Shown here: piece by piece, positions 16,893 to 24,894 of the stretch
How positions within the stretch are numbered: position 1 is the stretch's first letter
Layout of the letters: every line of letters starts with the position of its first letter
From: JBOZRQ01 sp050789255
Lineage (GTDB): Bacteria > Bacillota > Sulfobacillia > Symbiobacteriales > Symbiobacteriaceae
DNA length: 64,000 nt
NCBI GenBank assembly: GCA_050789255.1
Contig: JBOZRQ010000053.1
Location: 26,690 to 90,689, forward strand
Reading direction: 5' to 3'
The notes under the pieces: generated by a model
Told to the model about the DNA's origin: nothing
The model's database searches: none
The model's input: the letters and a program-made list of their open reading frames with translations, nothing else
Program-made: the position numbers and the translations under genes

Positions 16893-16925
16893 CAAAGCCC
16901 CGGAGCACAAGCTCCGGGGCTTTTT
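16893..16925 (+). terminator. Bidirectional terminator
   Basis: AAAGCCCCGGAG and CTCCGGGGCTTT form a twelve-base-pair stem around a short loop, ending in TTTTT on the plus strand. It separates the convergent lipoprotein gene and the betaine permease gene, and the A-rich left arm allows termination in both directions. Confidence 0.92.
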
Positions 16926-16926
16926 C

Positions 16927-17715
16927 CTATCGGTGAGCGGGCTTGGCGATCGCCTGCGAAATTCGGTCGACAATAATCGCCATGATCACGATGCTGATGC
17001 CACCCATGAAGCCCCGGCCGGTCTCGAGCCGGGCGATGCCGTTTAGCACCTCGGAGCCCAGGCCGGCGGCGCCAATGTAGGAGGCCACGACCACCATCGC
17101 CAGCGCCATCATAATCGTCTGGTTGATCCCGGCCATAATGGTCGGCATCGCCAGGGGCAGCTGCACCTTCAGAAGCATCTGGTTCTGGGTGGATCCGAAG
17201 GACCTCGCCGCCTCCATGACATCGGACGGGACTTGCCGCAGTCCCAGGTTGGTCAGCCGGATGGCCGGCGGCACGGCGTAGATGATCGTTGCGATCACGG
17301 CCGGTACCTTGCCCATACCGAAGAGCATCACGGCCGGAACCAGGTAGACGAAGCTGGGCATGGTCTGCATCAGATCCAGCAGAGGCCGGACCAGCCGCTC
17401 AATGCGGTCGCTACGGGACATGGCGATGCCGGTCGGAATCGCAATCAGCATGGCGACTAGCGTGCCGGCGATCACCAGGGCGAGGGTCTTCATGGCGTGC
17501 TCCCAAAGCCCAACCGTACCGATGAAGAACAGGCCGGCTGCGCTGCCGAGCGCCAGTTTCCAGCCGCTGGACCGCCAGGCCGCCAGGGCAACTGCCAGAA
17601 TCACAACGGGCCACGGCACCCATATCAAAAACCGCTCCAGTTGTACCAGGGGAACCAGGACCGTATCGCCGATCCAGGTAAAGACGCTGCCCCCCTCGAC
17701 CGTCAGCCAGTCCAC
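16927..17715 (-). CDS. Glycine betaine/proline ABC transporter permease (ProW/OpuAB type)
   Basis: Membrane subunit of an osmoprotectant importer, 262 residues from the GTG at 17715. It has about six membrane helices and the EAA-type loop LRQVPSDVMEAARSFGSTQNQMLLKVQLPLAMPTI, read in pieces, plus GINQTIMMALAMVVVASYIGAAGLG, both typical of ProW. The GTG has no ribosome binding site. In-frame codons upstream read LQTFPQLFQLPLAQWIDRFV, which looks like the usual start of this family, and lead to a CTG at 17772 with GGTGA before it. The true protein may therefore be about 281 residues with a CTG start. Last gene of the operon after the ATPase and binding protein. Confidence 0.93.
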   Translation of the reverse strand: MDWLTVEGGSVFTWIGDTVLVPLVQLERFLIWVPWPVVILAVALAAWRSSGWKLALGSAAGLFFIGTVGLWEHAMKTLALVIAGTLVAMLIAIPTGIAMSRSDRIERLVRPLLDLMQTMPSFVYLVPAVMLFGMGKVPAVIATIIYAVPPAIRLTNLGLRQVPSDVMEAARSFGSTQNQMLLKVQLPLAMPTIMAGINQTIMMALAMVVVASYIGAAGLGSEVLNGIARLETGRGFMGGISIVIMAIIVDRISQAIAKPAHR

Positions 17716-17799
17716 GAACCGGTCGATCCACTGGGCGAGGGGGAGCTGAAAGAGTTGCGGAAAGGTCTGCAGGAAAACTCACCGCCTTTCACTGTCAGG

Positions 17800-18888
17800 T
17801 CAGAGTTTGGCGCCGGCGTCCTTGAGCGCCTGCTCCACCTTGGCGACCACTTCGGCGGGCAGCCACGACCGCCATTGGTCCTGGTAGTTCTCAAAGTACC
17901 AGATCGCCGCCTTGTCGGCCTTCACTTTCTCCTGCTCCATGTATGCCGAGACCTTGTTGAGGTTGTCGGTGCCAATGTTCATCTTCTCCAGGAAGGTGAC
18001 CACCTCAGGCGCCCGCTCCTTCAGGCTGGGGTGGACCGCCTTGGTCACCACTTCGGTCTCATAGGCGCACCCTGCCGCCGCCGGGACGTTCTTGGGAGAA
18101 CCGTCCTTGTCGGCAAGCAGCTTCTGAATCTCCTGGTCACACGCCTTGGTGTACTTCGGCTCCTCCAGCTGAATCAGGTCGAAGGTGCCCGCCAACCAGG
18201 TCGGCTCCCAGTAGTAAGCAAGGAAGGGCTCGCCCCGCTTATACGCACCGGCAATCGCTGCATCGAGCGCTGCCGAGGAGCCCGGTTCCTGGACGTTGTA
18301 GTCCTGGTCAAGGCCGTAGGCGCTTAGCTTAATCCGGTTGATCTTGGCGCACTGCCAGCCGGTGATGCAGTTGATCAGCAGGCCCTTGTCCTTGTTCTCC
18401 GGGTCCTGAAAGAGGCTCTTGTACTTCTTCAGATCTTGCACGGTCTTTAAATCTGGGGCCAGGGGCTTGATGCCGAGCTTTTCGTCACCCTTGACCAGGT
18501 AAGCCGGCACATACCAGCCCTGCGAGGCCCGGTCAAAGATCGGCCCGAGGTCCAGGATCTTCTTGGAGCCGACCGCTTCGTTGTACCAGTCGATGATGTT
18601 TGCCTTCCAAAGCTCGGTCGTCACGTCGAGGTCGCCCTTCACCAGCGCCTGCTGCATGATGGGCGTGGTCACCTCCACGGTTTCGACCGGGTATCCGTAT
18701 CCCTTTTCGATGATGAAACCGGCGATCGCGTTGTTGATCCAGATCGACTGCCACTGCACGTCCGCCAGTTTGATGACCTTCTTGGACGGGTCCTGCGGCT
18801 GACCCCCGGCTGACTGCCCGCCGCATCCGGCCAGCAGGCCCAGCGCCAGCGCTCCAGCCACAATCCGTCCTACAGCTTTCTTCCGCAT
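17800..18888 (-). CDS. Glycine betaine ABC transporter substrate-binding lipoprotein
   Basis: A 362-residue OpuAC/ProX-type binding protein. The signal peptide has lipobox LLAGC (Cys about 22), so it is tethered outside the membrane. The mature part begins KKVIKLADVQWQSIWINNAIAG and has VEVTTPIMQQALVKGDLDVTTELW, the hallmark of the OpuAC family, plus aromatic residues (WQSIW, YYWEPTWLAG) of the kind that form the quaternary-ammonium cage. GGAGGTG precedes the ATG. Its start overlaps the ATPase stop by one base (TGATG), and the permease follows. Confidence 0.94.
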   Translation of the reverse strand: MRKKAVGRIVAGALALGLLAGCGGQSAGGQPQDPSKKVIKLADVQWQSIWINNAIAGFIIEKGYGYPVETVEVTTPIMQQALVKGDLDVTTELWKANIIDWYNEAVGSKKILDLGPIFDRASQGWYVPAYLVKGDEKLGIKPLAPDLKTVQDLKKYKSLFQDPENKDKGLLINCITGWQCAKINRIKLSAYGLDQDYNVQEPGSSAALDAAIAGAYKRGEPFLAYYWEPTWLAGTFDLIQLEEPKYTKACDQEIQKLLADKDGSPKNVPAAAGCAYETEVVTKAVHPSLKERAPEVVTFLEKMNIGTDNLNKVSAYMEQEKVKADKAAIWYFENYQDQWRSWLPAEVVAKVEQALKDAGAKL

Positions 18889-20099
18889 CAGCTGACACCT
18901 CCAAGCTTGACCCGTTGCGGAGGCTCCCCCGCCAGCCCCGCCAGTACAGCTACCCTGGGAATGACCCCCTGGAGCCGGCCGTTACCGTCCAGGACCGCGA
19001 TCGGCCACCGGTTCTTGGCCGCCACGGGGAGCAATACCTCCAGGCTTGTCTCGGGCGTGGTCACCGGTATGTTACGTACCAGCAGACCCGTCAGCTCCGT
19101 GATGCCCTGCTGAACGGCCGGCACACAATCGTCAACGGTGACCAGCCCCTGCAGACGCTGCTCCCGGTCGACCACGAAGACGCTGGAGAGCCCCTGCTCT
19201 TCCATCGCCTTCAGCGCTGCCCGAGGCCCGCTGCGGTCAACAAGGACGGCCCGCGGGTTGATCATGACGCTTCGGGCAGTGAGCACCCGGCTCCGGTTCA
19301 CGTCCCGGGTGAAATCAGCCACATAGTCATCGGCCGGCGCTGTCAGGATCTCTTCCGGCGTGCCAACCTGCACGACCTGACCATCTCTGAGGATGGCGAT
19401 ATGATCCCCCAGGCGGAGCGCCTCGTCCAGGTCATGGGTGATAAATATGATCGTCTTGTTCAGCTTGCTTTGCAGCGAGATCAGCTCCTCCTGCATCTCC
19501 CTGCGGATCAGGGGGTCCAGGGCGCTGAACGGCTCATCCATCAGCAGAATCTGGGGGTCGTTGCACAGGGCCCGTGCAATGCCGACCCGCTGCTGCATAC
19601 CGCCGCTGAGCTGGCTGGGGTAGGCGTTCTCCCAGCCCCCCAGACCCACGGTCTCCAGCCAGTGGAACGCCTTCGCTTCCCGCTCCGCCTTCGGCACGCC
19701 CTGGACTTCCAGACCATAGGCGATGTTCTGAAGCACCGTGCGGTGGGGCAGCAAGCCAAAGCGCTGGAAGACCATGGCCATGCGTTTTTGGCGTATCTCC
19801 CGCAGCCCTTGCTCGTCCAGCGTGACGATCTCTTGTCCGTCCAGCAGGATCTGTCCTGACGAGGGCTCGATCAGCCGATTGAGGCACCGGATCAGCGTCG
19901 ACTTGCCGCTGCCGGACAGCCCCATGATAACGAACGTCTCCCCCGCTCGGATCGAGAGCGACACGTCCTGCAGACCCACTGTGTGGCCGGTCTGCCGCAT
20001 CAGCTCCTGCTTGGAGGCGCCCAGCATCAATTGACGAACCGCTTCCATGGGCCGGGGCCCAAAGACTTTGTACAGGTTTCTGACCTCAATCATTGACAC
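18888..20099 (-). CDS. Glycine betaine ABC transporter ATP-binding protein with CBS pair
   Basis: A 403-residue ProV/OpuAA-type ATPase. Walker A is MGLSGSGKSTL, the signature QLSGGMQQRVGIARAL, Walker B ILLMDEPFSALDP, the H-loop IIFITHDLDEAL. A tandem CBS domain follows (residues about 280-400), which in this family senses ionic strength or cyclic-di-AMP. The GTG at 20099 is chosen because AAGGAGG is eight bases upstream; the ATG at 20093 is also possible. First gene of the betaine operon, behind the promoter at 20142-20171. Confidence 0.95.
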   Translation of the reverse strand: MSMIEVRNLYKVFGPRPMEAVRQLMLGASKQELMRQTGHTVGLQDVSLSIRAGETFVIMGLSGSGKSTLIRCLNRLIEPSSGQILLDGQEIVTLDEQGLREIRQKRMAMVFQRFGLLPHRTVLQNIAYGLEVQGVPKAEREAKAFHWLETVGLGGWENAYPSQLSGGMQQRVGIARALCNDPQILLMDEPFSALDPLIRREMQEELISLQSKLNKTIIFITHDLDEALRLGDHIAILRDGQVVQVGTPEEILTAPADDYVADFTRDVNRSRVLTARSVMINPRAVLVDRSGPRAALKAMEEQGLSSVFVVDREQRLQGLVTVDDCVPAVQQGITELTGLLVRNIPVTTPETSLEVLLPVAAKNRWPIAVLDGNGRLQGVIPRVAVLAGLAGEPPQRVKLGGVS

Positions 20100-20127
20100 C
20101 GACGCTACCTCCTTCCATCGTAACCGC

Positions 20128-20160
20128 CAACTTACAACTTTACTATAGCGGTGTAGGTTG
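20128..20160 (-). promoter_or_regulatory. Inverted repeat flanking the betaine promoter -10
   Basis: CAACTTAC (20128-20135) and GTAGGTTG (20153-20160) are an eight-base inverted repeat with one mismatch, placed symmetrically around the -10 element. This geometry suits a repressor (for example a GbsR/OpcR-type osmostress regulator), but that assignment is inference. Confidence 0.4.
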
Positions 20161-20171
20161 TCGGTTGTCAA
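20142..20171 (-). promoter_or_regulatory. Sigma-A-type promoter of the betaine operon
   Basis: Minus-strand TTGACA (20166-20171), an 18-base spacer and TATAGT (20142-20147), about 45 bases before the GTG. This is close to consensus. Confidence 0.85.
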
Positions 20172-20187
20172 CCCAGGAAGGGAAATG

Positions 20188-20219
20188 GAAAAGCCCGCCG
20201 GGGGGTTCCCCAACGGGCG
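20188..20219 (-). terminator. Terminator-like hairpin upstream of the betaine promoter
   Basis: On the minus strand, GCCCG-TT-GGGG pairs with CCCC-...-CGGGC and is followed by TTTT. It stops any minus-strand transcript coming from 20.2-20.8 kb before the betaine promoter. No gene was identified for it to serve. Confidence 0.55.
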
Positions 20220-20777
20220 AGAGCGTACCTGGTATGGCCAGAACAAGGGTTTTTAGCCCATGTACTGTGATTAGCTTGTCTTGCATTGCCCTGGGTCGCC
20301 CTGAGCGGCCTCGCCCAGCCCAATACTCGCACCAGAATCCTCGAAAGGGCTGCAAGAACGAAGCGGGGCGCATCCAGCGACCTGTCGGGGTTCCACCACA
20401 AATTCCCACCACGCCACAAGCTATGGAAGGAATTTCTCGTGGAATCGCTGAAAATCGGGGGCGATAGGGGCGGTGAGTCGCCGTTTTCGCTTGACCCCGG
20501 GCCATAACGCCCCGTCTATGACCAATAACATCGACCTCAGGGGGCGAGCAGCCGCTTCAGCCATGCTATTCCACAACGACCAACAGCGCCAGTACCCGGC
20601 TTAGCTGGCTGGTGCTGGCGCCTCTGTCCGCAGGTGCCTTGTCCCATGCCCCACGCTTGCCAATGCATCTCTGGCGCCTTAACGCAAGGCGGAGGAGCGG
20701 GCCCGAATAGATGGCCTCGGCTCGGTCAGCTCCCTCACCGATACGGACCCTTGCACGGAACTTGGCCAAGAGCCAGG
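20220..20777. other. Gene-less stretch of about 560 bases
   Basis: No frame here has both a plausible start and recognisable content. Minus-strand frames at 20143-20505 and 20566-20823 are rich in Arg/Pro/Gly, as expected of chance frames in GC-rich DNA. It may hold a decayed gene or an unrecognised non-coding RNA; nothing diagnostic was seen. Confidence 0.5.
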
Positions 20778-20808
20778 TTGAGGCGCCAGTGACGCCAGGG
20801 GGTATACT
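20778..20808 (+). promoter_or_regulatory. Possible promoter of the VOC gene
   Basis: TTGAGG (20778-20783) and TATACT (20803-20808) with a 19-base spacer, about 55 bases before the ATG. The -10 is good and the spacing long. Confidence 0.45.
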
Positions 20809-20861
20809 GACAACGTGCGGCAAGTACGGGACATCAGCAGAGAAGGGCGGGAAGGAAAGAT

Positions 20862-21302
20862 ATGACGCTTAAACGGATGGACAACGTCCTCATCGTGGTC
20901 GACGACCTTGAGGCTGTGAAGGCGTTCTTTTTCGAGCTGGGTATGGAGCTGGAGGGCGAGACGACCGTCGAGGGCCCCTCAGTAGATCGTCTCGTCGGCC
21001 TTCAGAACGTCCGTGCTACCCTCGCGTTGATGCGCACTCCGGACGGCCACGGACGGATCGAGCTGGACAAGTTCCACACGCCGGAAGCGATCAGAACTGG
21101 GCCCGAGAACGCTCCGGTGAACGCACTCGGGATCCGCCGCATCATGTTCGCCGTCGATGACATTGACGACGTCGTCGCGCGCCTGCGCGCCCACGGCACC
21201 GAACTGGTCGGCGAAGTGGTGCAATATGAGAACATGTATCGGCTCTGCTACATCCGCGGCCCCGAGGGCATCATGGTCGCGCTTGCCGAGCAGCTCGGCT
21301 AA
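20862..21302 (+). CDS. VOC (glyoxalase/bleomycin-resistance) family protein
   Basis: A 146-residue protein covering two beta-alpha-beta-beta-beta modules: MDNVLIVVDDLEAVKAFFFELGMELEG at the start, and IRRIMFAVDDIDDVVARLRAHGTELVG in the second module, closing with YIRGPEGIMVALAEQ, where the Glu/His metal ligands of the fold usually sit. The family includes lyases, dioxygenases and drug-binding proteins, and the substrate cannot be told. GGAAGGAAAG lies before the ATG. It stands alone, between a gene-less stretch and the end of an ABC exporter. Confidence 0.88.
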   Translation: MTLKRMDNVLIVVDDLEAVKAFFFELGMELEGETTVEGPSVDRLVGLQNVRATLALMRTPDGHGRIELDKFHTPEAIRTGPENAPVNALGIRRIMFAVDDIDDVVARLRAHGTELVGEVVQYENMYRLCYIRGPEGIMVALAEQLG

Positions 21303-21473
21303 GGTGTGCCTGGTAGCTAGGTGCCGATTCCCTCCGACCCGCCCGACAGCACCTTACTCCGGCCTATCGTCAAGGCACACCTCTCCATGAACCATAAAAG
21401 AGAGCTACCAAATCATGCACTGGTCGTACATGGCTTAGCAGCCCAACACATATGAACTGGTCGGCACTGGCGA

Positions 21474-22199
21474 TCATCCCCAGCGGAAGAAGCGGCTCGA
21501 AAGCGCTCCCAGCAAGGCCAGGCAGCCGCCCATCACCGCGAAGTCGAGCCAAAGCGGGTGTAGGCCCGGCGTGCCCAACATTCCCTGCTTCAGCGCGTCA
21601 CCCAAGTAGGTGAGCGGCAAGATGTTGGCCACCCCGCGCACCCCCGCAGGCAGCATCTCCAGCGGGAACAAGATGCCTGAGAGGAACATCATCGGGAACT
21701 GCACTACCTGCCCCAGGGCGATCACCGACTCGTTGGTCCGGGCCACCGAGGCCAGGAAGAACCCCACGGCGACCATGACGAGGTTCCCGAGCACGGCAGC
21801 GGCGAGCATCGTCCACCAGCCTGCGTGCGGGCGCATACCGTAGGCGACCACGCCGAACAGGACCATCAGGGCGGTCTGGAGCAGTCCGGTCGTGAGGCGC
21901 CAGGCCACCTGGGCGCCCAGCAGGGCCGGTCGGGTCAGTGGGGTTGCGCTCAGGCGCCGCAGGATCTGCTGCTCCCGCAGCTGCACCAGGGGCGGCGCCG
22001 TCCCGAAGACCCCCAACCAAAGCATGCCGAGCCCCATCATGCCCGGAACATAGCCGGCGGCGCTTGTGTGGTCGCCGCTGAAAATCAGCCCGAAGAACCC
22101 CGCCATCACCAGGGGCAGAATCATGGTCAGGATCAGGGCGGTCTTGTCCCGCAGGAACTCGAGGGCGGTCGCCCGATAGATGGCCTTCAGCTCTTTCAT
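21474..22199 (-). CDS. ABC-2 type transporter permease
   Basis: Integral membrane subunit of 241 residues with about six membrane segments in ABC-2 arrangement: N-terminal cytoplasmic LKAIYRATALEFLRDKTALIL and the late motif PMMFLSGILFPLEMLPAGVRGVANILPLTYLGDAL, seen in DrrB/NatB-type exporters. AGGAGGGG precedes the ATG. It is ten bases downstream of its ATPase, so both form a two-gene export operon. The substrate (drug, lipid or peptide) is unknown. Confidence 0.92.
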   Translation of the reverse strand: MKELKAIYRATALEFLRDKTALILTMILPLVMAGFFGLIFSGDHTSAAGYVPGMMGLGMLWLGVFGTAPPLVQLREQQILRRLSATPLTRPALLGAQVAWRLTTGLLQTALMVLFGVVAYGMRPHAGWWTMLAAAVLGNLVMVAVGFFLASVARTNESVIALGQVVQFPMMFLSGILFPLEMLPAGVRGVANILPLTYLGDALKQGMLGTPGLHPLWLDFAVMGGCLALLGALSSRFFRWG

Positions 22200-22209
22200 G
22201 GCGCCCCTC

Positions 22210-23130
22210 CTAGTCTCTGACCTTGCGCCCGGTCAGGCGGAGGAAGAGATCCTCCAGCGTGGCCTCGCGCACGGTGAATCGGTCGAGCCGGAAGCCGCGC
22301 TCCCGGGCATAGGCCAGCAGCGCCGAAACGGTCTCGGGCACATCCCGGGTGTAAAGCGTGACCGAGCCGTCCTCCTGCCCGGCCCGGGCCACCCCCGCCA
22401 GCTGAGCCAGACTGCCCAGCGCCACCCCATCGACCGCCTGAAACTCGACCGCACTCTCCTGGAAGTGCTCCCGGACCAGGTCGGTCGGGTGTCCCTCCGC
22501 GATGATCTGCCCATGGTCCACCACGGCGACCCGGTCGCAGAGTTGGGCGGCCTCGTCCATGAGGTGGGTGGTCAGCAGAATGGTCTTGCCCATACGCCTG
22601 AGGTTCTTGACGATCTCCCACACGCTCCGCCGGGAGGCCGGGTCCATGGCCGCCGTGGGCTCATCCAGGAAGATCAGGTCGGGGTCGTTCACCAGGGCCA
22701 GCGCCAGGCAGAGCCGTTGCCGCTGCCCGCCCGAGAGCGTGCTCACGTTCGCCCTCTGCTTTTCGGTCAGATCCACCATTTCCAGGAGCTTGTCCACCGG
22801 AAGGGTGCGCGGGAAAAGGCCCGCGTAGACCTCTAGGGTCTCGCGGACTTTGAGCTTGGGAAAGAGCCCCGTGGTCTGGAGCTGAACCCCCAGCCGAGCC
22901 TTGATCTCGCGGGTCTGCCGGCCCTGGGCCATCCCCAGCACCTGGATTCGCCCCTGGTCAGGCTGACGGAGCCCGATGACGCACTCCACCGTGGTCGTCT
23001 TCCCGGCCCCGTTGGGCCCGAGCATGCCATAGACGGCGCCCGGCTCCACGCGGAAGGAGAGGCCGTCGACCGCCACCACGTCGCCATACCGCTTCTGCAG
23101 ACCTTCTACCTCAATAGCTGGTGGGGCCAT
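22210..23130 (-). CDS. ABC transporter ATP-binding protein (ABC-2 export type)
   Basis: A 306-residue ATPase: Walker A GPNGAGKTTT, signature LSGGQRQRLCLALALV, Walker B LIFLDEPTAAMDP, H-loop ILLTTHLMDEA. The last 80 residues are the extra C-terminal domain typical of DrrA/CcmA-like exporter ATPases (VSALLAYARERGFRLDRFTVREATLEDLFLRLTG, read in pieces). I chose the ATG at 23130, with AGGGG nine bases upstream; a TTG at 23139 is in frame. Energises the permease encoded immediately downstream. Confidence 0.94.
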   Translation of the reverse strand: MAPPAIEVEGLQKRYGDVVAVDGLSFRVEPGAVYGMLGPNGAGKTTTVECVIGLRQPDQGRIQVLGMAQGRQTREIKARLGVQLQTTGLFPKLKVRETLEVYAGLFPRTLPVDKLLEMVDLTEKQRANVSTLSGGQRQRLCLALALVNDPDLIFLDEPTAAMDPASRRSVWEIVKNLRRMGKTILLTTHLMDEAAQLCDRVAVVDHGQIIAEGHPTDLVREHFQESAVEFQAVDGVALGSLAQLAGVARAGQEDGSVTLYTRDVPETVSALLAYARERGFRLDRFTVREATLEDLFLRLTGRKVRD

Positions 23131-23211
23131 AGCTACCAACCCCTACGAACTGGTTTCGCAACTCCCTCCACTATAATCAAAAATGCGTCCTTTCAACATT
23201 CACCAAAGTAA

Positions 23212-23691
23212 CTAATGATTCGCCCGCCGGCACCAAAGTTCGGCCTTCAGGCTCTCCTCGCCCCGGGCCATCGCCCAGCGGTGGTTGGCAGCGAACACTG
23301 GCTTGAGCAAGAACGAAAACCAGCGCAGCAACGGCTTTTCCGCCCGAACGCGCCAGTCGTACCGGATGTTGACCCAGGCACCGTCCTGCTCGAAGTGCCA
23401 GTCGCCGGTCCCCACGAAGTCCCCCCGGGCCTTCAGCGAGAACCCATGCGGGTAGCGGTCCGCCGTCTTCTCCATCTCCCAGCGCAGGGTGTACGGCAGC
23501 CAGCCCTTGGTGTGCAGCCGCACCACCTTGCCGATGCCCCTGGGGCCGCCCGGCTTCACCGTCTGTACCTCCAGGTAGACGGACGGCCACCACCGCGGCA
23601 GCGAGTCCCCATCGTCCAAGATGGCGGAGACCTCCTCCAGCGTCCCCTCTACGCGCCAGTGGGTCACGAAGACATAGTCGTTGCTTGCCAT
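23212..23691 (-). CDS. SRPBCC (START-like) family protein
   Basis: A 159-residue protein with the polyketide-cyclase/SRPBCC pattern: FVTHWRVEGTLEEVSAILDD near the start (first strand and helix), WWPSVYLEV, and a long C-terminal helix. These proteins form a deep hydrophobic pocket and bind lipids or aromatic ligands; no specific function is visible. AGGGTGGAG precedes the ATG. An overlapping minus-strand frame (23177-23698) is a shadow. It is divergent from the small membrane protein at 23914. Confidence 0.82.
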   Translation of the reverse strand: MASNDYVFVTHWRVEGTLEEVSAILDDGDSLPRWWPSVYLEVQTVKPGGPRGIGKVVRLHTKGWLPYTLRWEMEKTADRYPHGFSLKARGDFVGTGDWHFEQDGAWVNIRYDWRVRAEKPLLRWFSFLLKPVFAANHRWAMARGEESLKAELWCRRANH

Positions 23692-23913
23692 ACTCCACCC
23701 TATGCCCTTAGTAAGTCAACCCATACTTCGTTATGCATCGCCTACATGGAAGCATCCTGACCCAGGGTCAGCGTGGATTCCGGCTAGGGATCCTTTACCT
23801 CAGTCAATCGATCAAACTTGGCCGATTTCGGACAGGAAAATGTCTGATAAGGAGTACGTCCGTCTAACCATGTCGCAGTAAAATACAGGAAATGGTCGGT
23901 CTGGGGTGAGAGC

Positions 23914-24138
23914 ATGGTCATGCTGGTCGGCTACGTGCTTGGGGCTCTGGTCATGCTCGGCGTGGCTACCCTATTCTCCATTGGACTCTTCGTCCTTCCC
24001 ATCTCGTTGATCCTGCTGGGGATTGGTGCAGTATGGGCCAATCGAGCGGGGAAGGCACGTCCCTATTGGATCGCTGTCATGGGCGGTGTAGTCAGTACTG
24101 TGGTGATCGTAATGGTGCGAACCTTCGTGACTCACTGA
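23914..24138 (+). CDS. Small two-helix membrane protein
   Basis: A 74-residue hydrophobic protein with two or three membrane segments (MLVGYVLGALVMLGVATLFS, LFVLPISLILLGIGAVWA, and a third near the end). GGGGTGAGAG lies before the ATG. No family is recognised. Its codon use is compatible with its neighbours; otherwise it stands alone upstream of the repeat-rich non-coding segment. Confidence 0.6.
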   Translation: MVMLVGYVLGALVMLGVATLFSIGLFVLPISLILLGIGAVWANRAGKARPYWIAVMGGVVSTVVIVMVRTFVTH

Positions 24139-24220
24139 TCTGAATAATGCCGAGGGCCTGCGTGTTCCGGTCGACCTAGTGAAACTGGGCTGGCTCCCTC
24201 ACGAAACATCGGCGGTTGGC

Positions 24221-24431
24221 CTCCGTCCGCTTTTTGTCATGCCAAGGCAGTCCTCAAGCGAAAAAACGGACGGAGAGCAGACGGAATCCCGGGGTGCCAG
24301 ACGCCCAGGCGTTGGAGACCTTGGGGCTGTAAGTTCCCCTGTCCGGCGCCCAAGTTTGGCCCGGGAACCCGGTAGGTCTCCGTCCGTTTTCTCGCGCCTG
24401 ACCGCTCGTAGCTCGCAAAAAACGAACGGAG
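24221..24431. repeat. Segment with four copies of an alternating inverted repeat
   Basis: Four related arms occur: A at 24221-24235 (CTCCGTCCGCTTTTT), B at 24261-24275 (AAAAAACGGACGGAG), C at 24378-24390 (CTCCGTCCGTTTT) and D at 24417-24431 (AAAAAACGAACGGAG). A pairs with B (14 of 15) and C with D (one mismatch); alternatively B pairs perfectly with C over 14 bases (24263-24276 with 24377-24390) around a 100-base interior that has its own short hairpins. No credible gene covers it. It could be a structured RNA, paired terminators or a small repeat element. Confidence 0.7.
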
Positions 24432-24636
24432 CCAGTGTCAGGCGCCAGGGCCCACCATAACCCCCGACGCCATAACGTTCGGACTCTGCGCATCCTGAGC
24501 ACGGCGCCGCATAGCAGCGAGCCGTGCGCGTGGGAGTCTAGCTTTCGCAATCACAGGAGTCTGGGCCGAATTCGCAGAAGTGAAATACAATTGGATGCAC
24601 GGTTGCTATTCTACCTAGGCGAAGGAGACGTCATCG

Positions 24637-24843
24637 TTGAACAGAGTGGCCGGTGCCGTAATGGTCATGGGAAGCACAGTCGGACTGATGGCGTTTGAGA
24701 TTGCCAAGATCAACCCGGGAGTAACGCTCACCAGGTTATTTGTGTTCCTGTTATGCCTGTTTCAGGCTGTGGGCGGGATTTACTTCATCATCGTGGGCGA
24801 CCCCAACCCGGCGCCATCGGACAAGGGGACTCCGGTTCCGTAA
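24637..24843 (+). CDS. Small two-helix membrane protein
   Basis: A 68-residue protein starting at a TTG with GAAGGAG ten bases upstream. Two hydrophobic segments are visible (residues about 4-24 and 33-54: LFVFLLCLFQAVGGIYFIIVG), followed by a short hydrophilic Pro-rich tail. No family recognised. It resembles the other tiny membrane protein at 23914 only in size. Confidence 0.5.
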   Translation: MNRVAGAVMVMGSTVGLMAFEIAKINPGVTLTRLFVFLLCLFQAVGGIYFIIVGDPNPAPSDKGTPVP

Positions 24844-24894
24844 CCCAGGCGATGTCAGCCGCCGGCGACGAAGCTCGGCCTGGCATCGCCGGCC

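Noticed and set aside
20566..20823. Minus-strand frame that looked at first like a transposase remnant
   Set aside because: No DDE or HTH motif and no terminal repeats; Arg-rich chance frame.
23177..23698. 173-codon minus-strand frame overlapping the SRPBCC gene
   Set aside because: Out of frame with the SRPBCC protein, which has the motif content and the ribosome binding site.
24179..24460. 93-codon plus-strand frame over the inverted-repeat segment
   Set aside because: It merely translates the repeat arms; no ribosome binding site or coding character.
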